From Sphagnum compactum (Eukaryota; Bryophyta; Sphagnopsida; Sphagnales): 64,000 nucleotides of DNA. The notes below the pieces were generated by a model that worked only from the letters and a program-made list of their open reading frames with translations, had not been told where the DNA came from and searched no databases. The translations under genes and the position numbers were made by a program. Where the stretch lies: NCBI GenBank assembly GCA_965153455.1, contig OZ234497.1, positions 8,432,001 to 8,496,000 on the forward strand. The letters are read 5' to 3'. This document shows positions 38,401-49,469 of the stretch, one piece after another; position 1 is the stretch's first letter, and each line of letters opens with the position of its first letter.

Positions 38401-40109
38401 CTTGTCAGCACTACCCTCAATCTGTCTTTTTTGTTTTGTTTTGTTTGTATGGGCCCCGCTTCACTTCACTTGCAAGAAAAAAAAAGTGACAATGGAGAGG
38501 CAGTTAGTGAATCTGTTTTGGATTTTACTCAGAATAGCTGAATCAGAAGAAAACAGCACCTGCAAGAAGCAGCTAGAAGAAAAAAGAAAACCAGCTCGGG
38601 TGTACATACTACATACATACATGACCTGCCTAACTAACATTGATCAGTGATCTCTGAGGTGCTGGTACGTGGGTTTTCATTTTGTCAACTTCCCACTAAA
38701 GATCAGCAGAGAAGGAACCATCAGCAGCAGCTAGTTGATCAATGCTGTAGTCTCTAGCAAATATCTTTACGTTCCAGGCCTAGAAAAAGATAGATACTCC
38801 ATTCTTCTTCTTCTTCTTCTTCTTCTTCTTCTGCTTTGTTCGACTTATACACCTTATAGCTGATGATGAAAACCCTACCCAACAGAATTAAACAACAAAT
38901 ACCCATCCGAAAGCAGGGTAAGGACCCATTGATCGACCCATCTGAAAAGGGGGATCGGGAGCTACAATAAGAGAGCTGATCTGATCATTTCCTTAGAAAA
39001 TAGGGCATCTGGATCATGAGATGCAATGTTAAAAAGAATATTGAGAATATGAATAATTTTCATTTGTAAGATCCAATTGTTTGTTATATATTTGGATATT
39101 GAAGAAGGTGGTGGTGGTGGAATTTATAATTAGTAGTTATATGAGTGAATTCCTGATCTTTTGGGGGAACTAGAATTAGGCTAGAATTACTCATCTGCAT
39201 CTCTCTCCTTTCAAGCTTCCAGATTAGCATTTTGAAATTGTGCCCAGGGGAAGGAATTTTCATTAATATCAGTCTAATTATATAATAGTTTTGGGCTTTC
39301 TTACTATAATATGAAGTACTGGAATTATTAGATCTGCAGAAGCTTCACAAATATTGTTAATAATAATAATAATAATAATATTAGTATTATTATTATAAGC
39401 CAAAAATCATGTACAAGGGATGTTTAGAATTTTTTTTATTCATTTAACATATTAAGCATCTCTTGCAGATCAGTTGGGCCAGCAGCTGCTTGTTATAAGC
39501 TTACTTGCTAGGGACCCCCCCCCCCCCCCCCCCCTCCATGTGATCTGCTAAAATTAAATGCATTGAGAACCAAACTTGGTGGGGAAGAAAAAACATGAAA
39601 TGATGTGAAGACTGACACAGAGGATGTAAATTTGGTTACAACACAATTAGTTGGGTTTTTTGACACACATACAAAAAAATTCATTTCATGATGGAAGACT
39701 TGTTACTAGCTGCCTGATGATGCATGTTGCACACCCCAACATGGGTCAGATCATCACCAATCCACTCTAATAATTACCTACAGTAAAGGACGTTGGGATG
39801 AAATGAAGCTTCCCCTAATCTGTTCCGTCGTCCATCCATCTCGTCATCCGTCCCGTCATCCATCCAAACAGAACAAATATATATTTAAAAAAGGGAAAAA
39901 ACTAGAGAAAAAATAAAAACAGAAAAACACTTTAACAATTAGAAACTTTTTGTAAATACTTAAACATGAAACAAAAAAGGGATGAAATGAAGCTTTCCAT
40001 CCAGACGCCGGGATGAAATGAAGCTTTCCATCCATCCGACAAGGGGTGTGTCACACACTATGGCCAGCCTTGCCATTTACATTTGAAAAAAGTATCTTAA
40101 GGCAAATGA
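38400..40109. other. Spacer with simple repeats
   Basis: No gene is recognisable. Visible features are a TTC run near 38803-38831, a TAA/ATT pair near 39357-39397 able to form a hairpin, a poly-C tract near 39513-39533, and GGGATGAAATGAAGCTT repeated three times (about 39795, 39979 and 40010) with CCATCC runs. Confidence 0.5.
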
Positions 40110-41000
40110 AGAATTATGGAAACTCAAATATTTCACCATGCAAAAATATATAATCTTCAAAAAATCCTCTCAAAGAAACCAAAATCCTTCAAGATATTAT
40201 AACTCTGTAACTAATCTCAAGTTTCAACACAAGCCAAAATATCATCCTTTCCAAAATCCTCATATAAAAATAAACCTATTATTATTACCTAGGGGCCAAA
40301 ATCCATTAAGCTACTATACTATATAATGAATTTAAACACAATATCCTTGCCTTGGTAGGCAAGGCCAATAACAACTGTGCTTTTGCCCACAACACTAGAA
40401 ATAAATAAAAAATGATAGGCCGTTTATAGGCACAATAAAGGTTGGTGGCCTTCCACACTCCTTGACATGCACTCTATATAATGTTGTGAGCACTATGAAT
40501 CTATATCATGAATTAACATTAATTGTCAAGCTTGACATGATTTGCAAAACTTCTAAAATCAAGGTAATCTCTTGAACCCTTGTTCTAGAAAAAACAGTTT
40601 TTGGACTAGAATAATCAAATTTTTGGTTACCTAGAGTCCAAAAACTCTAGTAACCCTCTAGAATAATTGAGCTGTGTACATGTGTAGATATACCTACTCA
40701 AAAAACTCAATATTTTGAAAATAATATATAATTAGTGTTGAAGGTGCCATAGTAGTAATAGTAGTAGTAGGGTACTAGGGATAGAAGATGCAAGGAAGCT
40801 TGCATTTCAGCTTCCCATACCTATTATGGGTACCCTTTGGTTTTCAGATATTTGGCAATTGATTAAATACCTAGAGTTCGAATTTGTAAATGAAAATAAA
40901 ACAGAAAATTATATCTTTTAAAAATGCATTGTTATTTCATAAGTACTTTAGGGAAACTTTTGGGGGGGTCTCTTAAATTATTATAAAACTTACCTCCAAG

Positions 41001-41165
41001 CAGTGTTTCTTTTTTCTTTTTTCTCATACCAAAAATGTTTGCGAAATTTAATGAAATTTTTTAGAAAACTTAGTCAAATTTACATTTTAAAAAAAATAAA
41101 AAAATTCCCAATTTCATTTTGTCAATTTATGGCTAAATTATTCCCTGGGAAAAAAAAAAAACACT
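41001..41165. mobile_element. hAT-like MITE (~165 bp)
   Basis: The left end is CAGTGTTTCTTTTTTC and the right end is AAAAACACTG, so the termini read CAGTGTTT inward from both sides. The flanks CTCCAAG on the left and CTCCAAAG on the right look like an imperfect target-site duplication of about 8 bp, as hAT elements make. The interior is AT-rich with GCGAAATTTAATG and no coding capacity. Confidence 0.6.
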
Positions 41166-41344
41166 GCTCCAAAGTAATAAATAGAGACCTAATTTTTGGA
41201 ACTGAATTTCATTTTAATCCATTTAAAGTCATGGCTTCAGAAAATTTGTCCTTCAAACATCAAGGATCCTCCTGCAATATATATGTAGTAATCTTCCCAC
41301 ACCATTCATGTTATATGGAATTCTCAGAGAACCCATACTCAACG

Positions 41345-41596
41345 GAGAGCTTTCCAAAGATACCAAGAGCACAACATGAAGCACCATGGTTTGGGAGATC
41401 ATCTTCATGGAGAGCTTTCCAAAGATAACCAAGAGCACAACATGAAGCACCATGGTTTGGGAGATCTTCATGGAGAGCTTTCCAAAGATACCCAAGAGCG
41501 CAACATGAAGCACCATGGTTTGGGAGATCTTCATGGAGAGCTTTTCCAAAGATACCCAAGAGCACAACATGAAGCACCATGGTTTGGGAGATCTCA
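41345..41596. repeat. 63-bp minisatellite, four copies
   Basis: GAGAGCTTTCCAAAGATA (with small variants) starts at about 41345, 41410, 41473 and 41536. Each unit continues through AAGAGC and AACATGAAGCACCATGG to TTTGGGAGATC. The period is 63-65 bp. Because 63 is divisible by three, long open frames run through it on both strands; these are probably by-products of the repeat and not genes. Confidence 0.92.
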
Positions 41597-41900
41597 GCAT
41601 GACAAAACAAAACAAAACAAGGATATTTCAAATATGAAAACTCAAATATTTCACCATGCGAGAATATGATCTTCAAAAAAGCCTCTAAAAGAAACCAACA
41701 TCCTTCAAGATATTATAACTCTATTATAACTAATCTCAAGTTTCAACACAAGCCAAAATATCATCTTTCAAACATCCTCATGTACAAATAGACCTATTAT
41801 TATTACATAGGGGCCTATAAAAATCCCTTAAGCTACTATACTCTATAATGAATCTTAACACACAATATCCTTGCATCCTTGCCTTGGCAGGCAACACCAA

Positions 41901-42409
41901 CAAACTACCTTGCTTCATAGATAGATTATATGTGTCATATGAAACAAGGAGGAATGCAGGGCGGGCAATAATTGTGTGCTCATAATAACGAGTGTTGGCT
42001 GGTTCTTGATTTTTAGAAGGCTTGTTGGGTCTAGGTTTTTTTTTAAAAAAAAAATTGGAAAACCCTCCTGCTCTAGGTCTAGGGTGGGATTCTTTGGGTG
42101 TTCCCCATGTGTTCCCATCAAGTCCCCAATGTGTTCCCCAAGATGTTCCCAGTAGTGCCACACTTTTTTGTCCACTATAAAGGGGGCCAAGGGGAAGAAC
42201 TTTTTTGGGGGAGTGCCCAATGTTTCAAAAGAATTTGTGATGGGCAAATCAAAGTAACTCTTTCAAAACAAAACAAAACAAAACTTTGGGTGCAACCCCC
42301 AACTGATTAATAGAAGCAGCAATGGGTACTACTCTCCAAATGAATAAGATGAATAGGTAACCCCCCTTTTTAGGAAGGGGTGGGTACCTTTGTACAAAGT
42401 CGATATCAT

Positions 42410-42448
<39 letters not shown>

Positions 42449-44309
42449 TATGTTGAATTTGTGCTCACTTATACAAAAGAATGATTTATATAGGTGGGTT
42501 TCAACGTAAACAAAAAAAAAAAAAAGTTACTCGGAAACATCTAACTAATAGCTACCTAGTCATCATAGAGGTTTTTTAAATACAAAAGAAATGGACTTTT
42601 ATGGATGTGATTTTTTAGCACTTTTTCATCCACTCAACCATGCATAGGCCATTGAGACTAACATAAGTTCCAAAATATCACCTGCTCGTTGTATTCATTG
42701 ACCTCCTCCATTTGTTGTTGGGGGGATAATTTGCATTTCTTTGTGATTAGTCAAGGGAAGTAAAGAAACCCGTTCAAGGGAGATGCAACAAATTTCATAG
42801 AAATGGGTGTTGCCATTTTATTGTTCATTGAAATCCCACAAATTGTGGATACATAAATTGACACTAAGACATTTCTTTTTCATGTTATGATGGAGTTTAA
42901 CAACTTGAAGTCAAGTAAACATAGAAATTGTATAAAATCAACATGAAGATGGTGTGGATTGGGAATCTTGGGAGTAGTAATCATCGTACCTACAACTAAT
43001 AGTGTAAATATTCAACGAATAGACCTTTGCAACATTATTGTCAACAACCTTCCAAACATATAATGCTTGGGATCTCACACATCAAAAGAGACAAAAATTC
43101 CAAAAGTGTTATAAAGAGAGGAAAAAATATAATATGGCTAAAAGAGGGAGTGGTCAAGTTGTGGTTAGTTTAAGTTAGTTTAGTTTTCTTGAAACTTGTA
43201 CAAACACAAATAAATATTTTTATCCTATTACTCTATATATCTATATATAGGCATTGTAAAACTTCCTTCACAAAGACATACATATGCCATTGGGGTCAAG
43301 TTGACTTGTTGGCACTAGCAAAAATTTCTCTACATGGATCCAAATCACACATGGTTTTCTCAATCTTCTTTCTTCCAAGGATAAATGCAATCATGAGGAA
43401 GGTTTGGAGTTGCAAAGAAACAATCAACACAATTTTCCATGAACTCCACAAATGGGTTGCACAATTACATAATGATTTTAAGACATAAGATAATTACATA
43501 CATGTAGCAAACTTCGTAGTCCTATTATGGTGCTTTTCAGGGTTTTCCCTGGGTGAGACAAGCAGCTGCTTGCAAGCTTCAATTCTTGTGACGTTATATA
43601 GTGTCCATTTTAATGTGAATTGACGATTGACAATGCAATTGAAATGTGAATCAACAATGTGAAATTCAATCACACATTGGAAGGAAGGAGGCCCTTGAAA
43701 AACCATTATCACCTAACAAAACGGCAACTCACCCAACATGCCAAGCTCATTGTGTTCATGCTTGGAATGGGCCTTACCCAGCACATTCCATTGTATTTCA
43801 ACATTTTAACTTTAACTGTCACCTTCCCTTTATGGACAAGAGAAAATAATAGGCCAACATATCGAAAAACAACATGGTGAAAAGGAAATGTCACAATAGC
43901 CCATGGCAACTACCAACATGAGAACCAATTACAATGTGGAAAAAAAAAACTTGATTGGACCACAAAAATAAAAATCCCATTATATATCAAAATTTTAAAA
44001 CAACGTATATATGTAACTTAGCATTGAAGAACTCCCCAAATTTTTGGTAGTACCCAACTAGCATGTTCCCATACAAACATGAGTTTAGAAGCGAGGACCA
44101 TTCTGGTGAAAAAACCAAGCATCTAGCTTTTACGTTCAATTATTCAAAACATATTGTAAGATGATCAATTGATTCTCAAATGCTTAATGTTCATGTCAAC
44201 CAATTTGAAAATACACCTACTTACAAGGAATCAATTTTACTCAAGTTTGAATTCATTATTATATCACACATATTGCAAAACATTTGGACAATTTAAAGCA
44301 AAATTAGTG
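41901..44309. other. Gene desert
   Basis: No gene is recognisable. A TA microsatellite lies at about 42412-42447. Short GTTCCC-rich repeats (TGTTCCCCATGTG-like) lie at 42090-42160. Open frames near 43189-43488 and 43650-43910 overlap on both strands and carry no domain I can name. Confidence 0.5.
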
Positions 44310-44720
44310 TTAAATTCTCAACTTACACTATCACAAAATGTGAGTATAGTTTATTAGTCCTTATTCAATGAATTCACTCAAAATTCATAACTTACAATTT
44401 ACAAAATGCGAGTGTAATTCTTTAGTCATGGTTCAATGAATTCACTCAAAATTCACAATTTACACTATCACAAAATGTGAATAATATAGTTCATTAGTCC
44501 TCATTCACTGAATTCACTCAAAATTCATAACTATATAATATTACGAAATGTGGGTGTAATCACTAAAAGAAAAACCCCATTTTTTGACTTGTCTTAGGTG
44601 ACTAAAAGTGTCTTTTGTCGCAAAAGACACTTTTAGTCGCCTAAGACAAGTCGAAAAATGGGGTTTTTCTACTAGTGAATTTTTTAGTCCTTATTTACTG
44701 AATTCACTCAAAATCCAATG
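44310..44720. repeat. ~70-bp tandem repeat, four copies, interrupted by a MITE
   Basis: AATTCACTCAAAAT recurs at about 44371, 44439, 44511 and 44701. After subtracting the 120-bp insertion in the last unit the period is 68-72 bp. Units share CAAAATGTGAGT and TTAGTCCTTATTCA. Confidence 0.88.
44561..44677. mobile_element. Near-perfect palindromic CACTA-type MITE (117 bp)
   Basis: The element starts CACTAAAAGAAAAACCCC and ends GGGGTTTTTCTACTAGTG. The two halves are almost complete reverse complements (TTGACTTGTCTTAGGTGACT against AGTCGCCTAAGACAAGTCGA) meeting at TTTTGTCGCAAAAG. The flanking AAT at 44558-44560 and 44678-44680 is a 3-bp target-site duplication, as expected for CACTA (CMC/EnSpm) elements. 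It is non-autonomous and would need a transposase in trans. It sits inside the fourth unit of the 70-bp tandem repeat. Confidence 0.85.
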
Positions 44721-45184
44721 AAAGCATTTGACAAATAAGGATGCATTCAGTGAAAGCACTTGACAAACAAGGATGCATTTTGTTATACATTTAATAATAA
44801 TGGTCACTTTTTTTAAATGATTTTATTATTGATAAAAATAATTAATAATTAAAAATAATTAAAAATCAACATGACTTCCCTAGTTTAATTAACAAGCGGC
44901 TAATTGTGTGATGACTATAAAACTCCCTTACTATATCTAGAACTTCTCATGTAGATGCATGCACTTTGAAGGGAAATTGAACTGGGGCCCAAATTAGGGG
45001 GACTAGTGAAGTGCGGAATCGTGGGGATGATAAATTTTAACTAACTAAAATAAGTAGGTTAAGAAAAAGAAGGAGAGTGGGCGCTTTGGGGGAGAAGGGG
45101 GGGGGGGGGGAAGAGAGGGGAGTGTAAAAAAGGTAGAAAATTCAGCAATGTAAAAGAAAGGAGCGTCTTTTTAGTCGCCTTGTT

Positions 45185-45460
45185 TTGGGGTACCACGAGG
45201 TGCATCGTGCATCGAGGTGCCATCATCGTGCATCGAGGTGTCATAATCGTGCATCCAGGTGCCAGAGCAAAATAACCAAGTCACCTATGGCCATATGTAG
45301 GGTTTATATATATATAGGTTAGGTACCTACCCTATTCATAGTAGCAAGGTAGGTAGGTACCTATGGCCGCACACATACATAGGTACCCTATTCATAGTAG
45401 CTAACTAGGTAGGTACCTATGGCCGCACAAATAGGCACCCTATTCAGAGTAGCCAAACTC
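45185..45460. repeat. Two short tandem arrays (~28 bp and ~55 bp units)
   Basis: From about 45190 to 45265, GTGCATCGAGGTGCCAT-like units recur three to four times at about 28 bp. From about 45320 to 45460, units with TAGGTACCTATGGCCGCAC and CCTATTCATAGTAGC recur three times at 52-57 bp. The 45535-45730 stretch adds GAAA and ACGTACGT-rich simple sequence. Confidence 0.8.
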
Positions 45461-45789
45461 GAGTTAGAGACGCAAAACAAAACCAAACAACAGAAAAAGA
45501 AAATGGAGAAAAGAAATAAGTACATGCTGACAACCAATTGGGATTGAGATCCCAAAAAAGAAAGAAAGAAAGAAAGAAAGAGAGAAAGAAGGAAAGACGG
45601 CATCTGACAGGGGTCTCAAGGCTGCGTGCGTATGTACGTACGTACGCACGCAGAAGTAGACGGGGCGAGTGCGTACCTACGTAGACGTAGATGGGGGAAG
45701 TACGTGCGTGCGTACGCAGAAATAGACGGGAATTTCGCATTCCGCGTCGCTCGACAGAATATTCTCGTCGTGCGGTTCCTCCTTAGCCC

Positions 45790-46040
45790 CCCAATTTGTT
45801 TTTCTGGCTAAATTTAGCAATTTGGCTAAAAAGAAATCTCAAAATGGCTAAAAACATGTGGGGTTTTTTTTTTTGGGGGGGTTTTTCCAGTCGCCACATT
45901 TCAAAAACAGTTTTCGAAAAAATTATCGCCAGATTTCTCTATTGGGTTCTAGCATGTAGCCTAAAAGTTAAAGGAATCTTAAAAGCTTTTAGTTTAATAT
46001 GCTGTCTATAGCCAAATTTGGCGAAACTCTGTTTTGGATC
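45790..46040. repeat. Copy of the dispersed AGCCAAATTTGGCT family
   Basis: The segment contains TGGCTAAATTTAGCAATTTGG, a T/G homopolymer run, TTATCGCCAGATTT and TATAGCCAAATTTGGCGAAA near 46008-46027. The same set of words occurs in the 4500-4985 and 29030-29300 blocks. It lies just upstream of the zinc-finger gene leader. Confidence 0.5.
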
Positions 46041-46089
46041 CCTGGATTCCTGCTTTTGCTTGCTGGCTGCTGCCGCAGCACTTGCCACA

Positions 46090-47198
46090 GTCGTTGACGA
46101 TAAAAAGGAGCGTTGCCTGCAGAGCAGCGTCATTGCTTAGCTAGAGCAACCTAAGTTCAAGCAAAAAGTCAGCACACCTTGGACTTGTTGCTCAATCCTC
46201 TGGCTCGCAGATCGAGCAAGCAGCACCAACTCGTGGGTCTTCTTCCAGCTGCAGCAGCAGTAGCAGCTCATGACCCAGTTTGAAGCAAAAAAAATTCAGT
46301 CCAGAGGAGGGAGAGGGAGAGAGAGAGACCACTGCACACATAGATATCCATATACACATCATAAGTCCATGTGTGTTTTGGTGTTTTGGTTGTGGTTACT
46401 ACTGGAAATTTAGTTTCTGTTGTTCTATTGCTGCATTGGTTATACTTTGTGGAGTAAATTCTAAGCTCAGAGCATTTTTTTTGTGCAAGGATTTGCATCA
46501 TCAGTAGATCAGGAATTTAGTCAACTACTCACTCGTTCAGAGGTTTCACGTCTAGAGTCTAGAGTGAGAAGAAGAAGAAGAAAAACTTGTAGGAGATAAT
46601 ATAATTTGTCTGTTAGGAGGAGTTTACATTTTTTTTGGGTTTATAGTGCAGCTCGTGGGCAACAAGTTCTGTAATGTCCTGTAGGGCAGGCTGGAGATCA
46701 GGAGCTGGTATCGACAGCAGCTGATTGTGTGTGTCAGCAGCAGCAGCAGCAGCAGCAGAAGAAGAAGAAGAAGAAGAAGAAGAAGAAGCTGGCAGCAGTG
46801 AGCTTTATTGTTGTTGCAGGATGGGAAATATTGATTTGTAGAACCAGGCTGCAGCTGGGACGTGCAGCGTAGTAGTTCACTTGGATGCTTTTTCATATCG
46901 TGTGGAATTTGATATTACTGATTCTTGAGGCCTGCGAGCCTGCAGAGAGATCTGCATCATAGTAGTGGTGTATGCTTGATTCCATGGCAGAGAGAGAAAG
47001 ATGATTAATTGATGCACGGGTTTCGTGAACATTAAGTGAATCTGTGTATGTTTGGGATCATATCAGCCGAAGCAGCAGGGTTGAATCAGCCTGATCTTTC
47101 ATCGACAAGCGTTGCTAGAAACTAGGCGCTGTGGGTCCTTGCTTGCAAGCTGGTCAGATCCAATCGAGTACTGTCCTAAGGCGCTGAGCATTGCAAGA
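46090..47198 (+). promoter_or_regulatory. Probable promoter and 5' leader of the C2H2 gene
   Basis: A TATA-like GATAAAAAGG at about 46098-46107 is followed by GC-richer, microsatellite-rich sequence (CAG and AAG runs at 46737-46788, a GA run at about 46310-46328) up to the ATG at 47199. Several upstream ATGs with short open frames are present, a common feature of long plant leaders. No splice pair was chosen within it. Confidence 0.4.
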
Positions 47199-49469
47199 AT
47201 GGCTGTGGTTCCTCCTCCCATGAGCCCTTACAGCTTCGGCGACTCGCTATTCTCGCACCTGCAGCTTGGAGCGGCCTCGTTTCCCAGCCTTATGTCCACC
47301 AATTCACTGCCAGCAGCTCTGAACAACGAGACCTGTACGGGAGCTCCTGTAGGCGCCGCCCTGGGAGGAGGAGGAGGAGCAGGAGGAGCAGGAGCAGGAG
47401 CAGGGGTTCCCGCGTCGTCAGTCGCCATGGCTGCAGCTCAATATCAGTCGCTCTCGGCCTACAACAAGTGTAGCACTAGCACTAGTGCTGGCGCGGTGGA
47501 TAACGCCGCTTTCGGTTCCTGGAACTTCGCGCCTTTCCTCTTGGATTACTACACGCTGGGCACCAACTTGCAGACGGTGGTGGATTCCATGTACCCTCCT
47601 GTGAATGACTATCTGTCGCAACTGCTCGTGAGCGACGACACGGAAGATTTCCTGAGCAACGGCTGTAGCACTAGCTGTGTGTCCATGCCCACGTCCAGCG
47701 GTTGCGCCACTCCCGTGATGCACCCTAACCTCGTGAGTACACTCAAAACCATGGTATCGCCGGCCTCGGACTTTGGAGGTCCTGCAGGAAGCTTGCATCT
47801 GTTCGAGGCTCAGCAGCCCATAAGCTTGAGCATTAGCGTCGACGACACAGCTCATGTGCAGCAGCAATCCATTGCACGGGCACCTACAGAGAATCCGTGC
47901 ATCACCCAACAACACCCGCATGCCTTAGCACCGCCCACGATCAAACAGGTACACTGCCTGAAGGTTTTCAGCTCTACGGGATGATCTCGTTTCGTAGTCT
48001 CTCTCAGATTGTACTCCTGTTTGTGACGTACGTTCTCATGGAGAAGGTCTTTGTACAGTTGCTTCAAGGCTAGATTTTTTGCCTCTTGTGTGCGCAATAT
48101 TGCGGATTGATCATGGGTTCTTCTGCAAAGACGTCTAAGGTTCTCAAGTTTGTGGCGATCAGCGACTAATTTTGTGCTGTTGATTGTGGATCAGGAAATG
48201 GAGAAGTCGGAGTCCAGTGGTGATGATAACATGATGGTCGAGGCAGCGGTGGTGTCAGTGGACTTGATCCATAACCGTCGTCCCTTCAAGTGCACTCATG
48301 ATGGCTGCAACAAGACGTTCAAGAACCCGCAGACGATGAAGATGCATCACAAGACGCATTACGCGGAGCTGGGGAGTGCGGCGAGGAGCAGGGCCGCCGG
48401 CCTAGCTGCTGCTGCTGCATCGTCATCATCCACTTCGCTCACAGCTTCCTCACTCAAGGCAGGTCACAACAAGAAGATTCCCTCGCGATGTCCCAAGTGC
48501 AAAAAGACGTTTGTGGGTCTGTACGAGCTTCGTCGTCATTACGGACGGAAGCACTCGGAAGGCGAGAAGGGATTCGGCTGCCGCAAGTGCGGCAAGAGAT
48601 TCTACATCGAGGTAGATGTGCGAGACCATGAGAAACTTTGTGGGGAGCCGATCGAGTGCAAATGTGGGTTGAAATTCGCGTTCAAGTGCAATCTTGTTGC
48701 GCACAAAAAAGCGCACCCCGCATGCCAAGACAACAATAACAACCACGGCGCAGCAGCGGCCAATTCTGCTTCCGATGACTCTGCATCGGACCAGACTAGT
48801 CGGCCCAGCAACAACTCGCAGCTTGGCAGCATGGCCCTCAGCTTCAAGCCTGCTGGTTCAAGCCGATCAACAGGCTCCCAGGGATCCAGCAGAAGCGATC
48901 AGCACCAACATCATCAGCAGCAGCAGCATCTGCAGGAAGACGTAACCAGCCCGCATGTACAATCTCTCCTCCAGTCTCCAATTGATTTTGCCGAGAATTT
49001 CAAACAGTCGACAAAGCCGGAGTGCAATCTCTCTGGCATGCAATTCCCCATAACCTCCGCATCTGCAGACACGAGTCTCTGGCCGCCAATGCAGTATGTC
49101 ACGGACTGCTGCAATTCAACACCTGCTGCAATGCAGCAGCAGCAATTTCAAAGCTTCTTCAACTTCGGTTATGGGAGCAACAGCAGCAGCAGCTACCCCG
49201 TTTACTCCATTTCTGATTCCGGATATCCCCTGCAGCAGAACAACAAGATGTCCTCCTCGAAAAACTTTGGATCAACCTTGCTGGAAGATCTAGTGAACAG
49301 CAGCAGCAACAGCAGCAGCAGCCATGGTATGCAACTACGCACAGCGGCAAGTCTACCAGCTTCAATGGGAAATTGTATCTCTAGTACCGCAGCATATTAT
49401 AATTCCAGCTGCAGCTCTTTCTCTAACTTACAAGCTCTCAAAGACGGAAGTCTACAGAAGTACATGTAA
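47199..49469 (+). CDS. Four-finger C2H2 zinc-finger transcription factor
   Basis: Two exons, 47199-47948 and 48195-49469, joined at CAG|gtacac and gatcag|GAA, give 674 residues. The start is the first in-frame ATG (MAVVPPPMSPY). Exon 1 (250 residues) is low-complexity, with a Gly/Ala run at about residues 57-70 and conserved-looking FGSWNFAPFLLDYYTLG. Exon 2 carries finger 1 (C283-H305, FKCTHDGCNKTF), an Ala/Ser linker, finger 2 (C349-H370, CPKCKKTFVGLYELRRH), finger 3 of C2HC type (C379-C399, CRKCGKRF then HEKLC) and finger 4 with a CxC start (C405-H424, CKCGLKFAFKC). The rest is Ser/Gln-rich and resembles an activation domain. A C2HC finger followed by a CxC finger recalls the IDD, WIP and STOP1 families, but spacing and residues differ and I do not assign it to any of them. 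Nuclear DNA binding is inferred. Confidence 0.88.

Larger units (their letters stand above)
40110..41900. repeat. ~265-bp direct repeat pair flanking 1.25 kb
   Basis: The block at about 40115-40372 is repeated with roughly 85-90% identity by eye at about 41632-41900. Shared ordered words include ACTCAAATATTTCACCATG, CTTCAAGATATTATAACTCT, CTCAAGTTTCAACACAAGCC, CCTATTATTATTAC and AAGCTACTATACT. Between the copies are a hAT-like MITE and a 63-bp minisatellite. The arrangement could be a segmental duplication or the terminal repeats of a small non-coding LTR element; no TG...CA ends, primer-binding site or polypurine tract were established. Confidence 0.7.

Noticed and set aside
38700-39400. Possible microRNA precursor in the spacer after the GC island
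   Set aside because: None of the conserved plant microRNAs I looked for (miR156, 160, 166, 171, 319, 390) is present and no long stem was evident.
47418-47921. 167-codon minus-strand frame opposite the zinc-finger exon
   Set aside because: It is antisense to a strong coding exon with high GC, where shadow frames are expected, and shows no domain.
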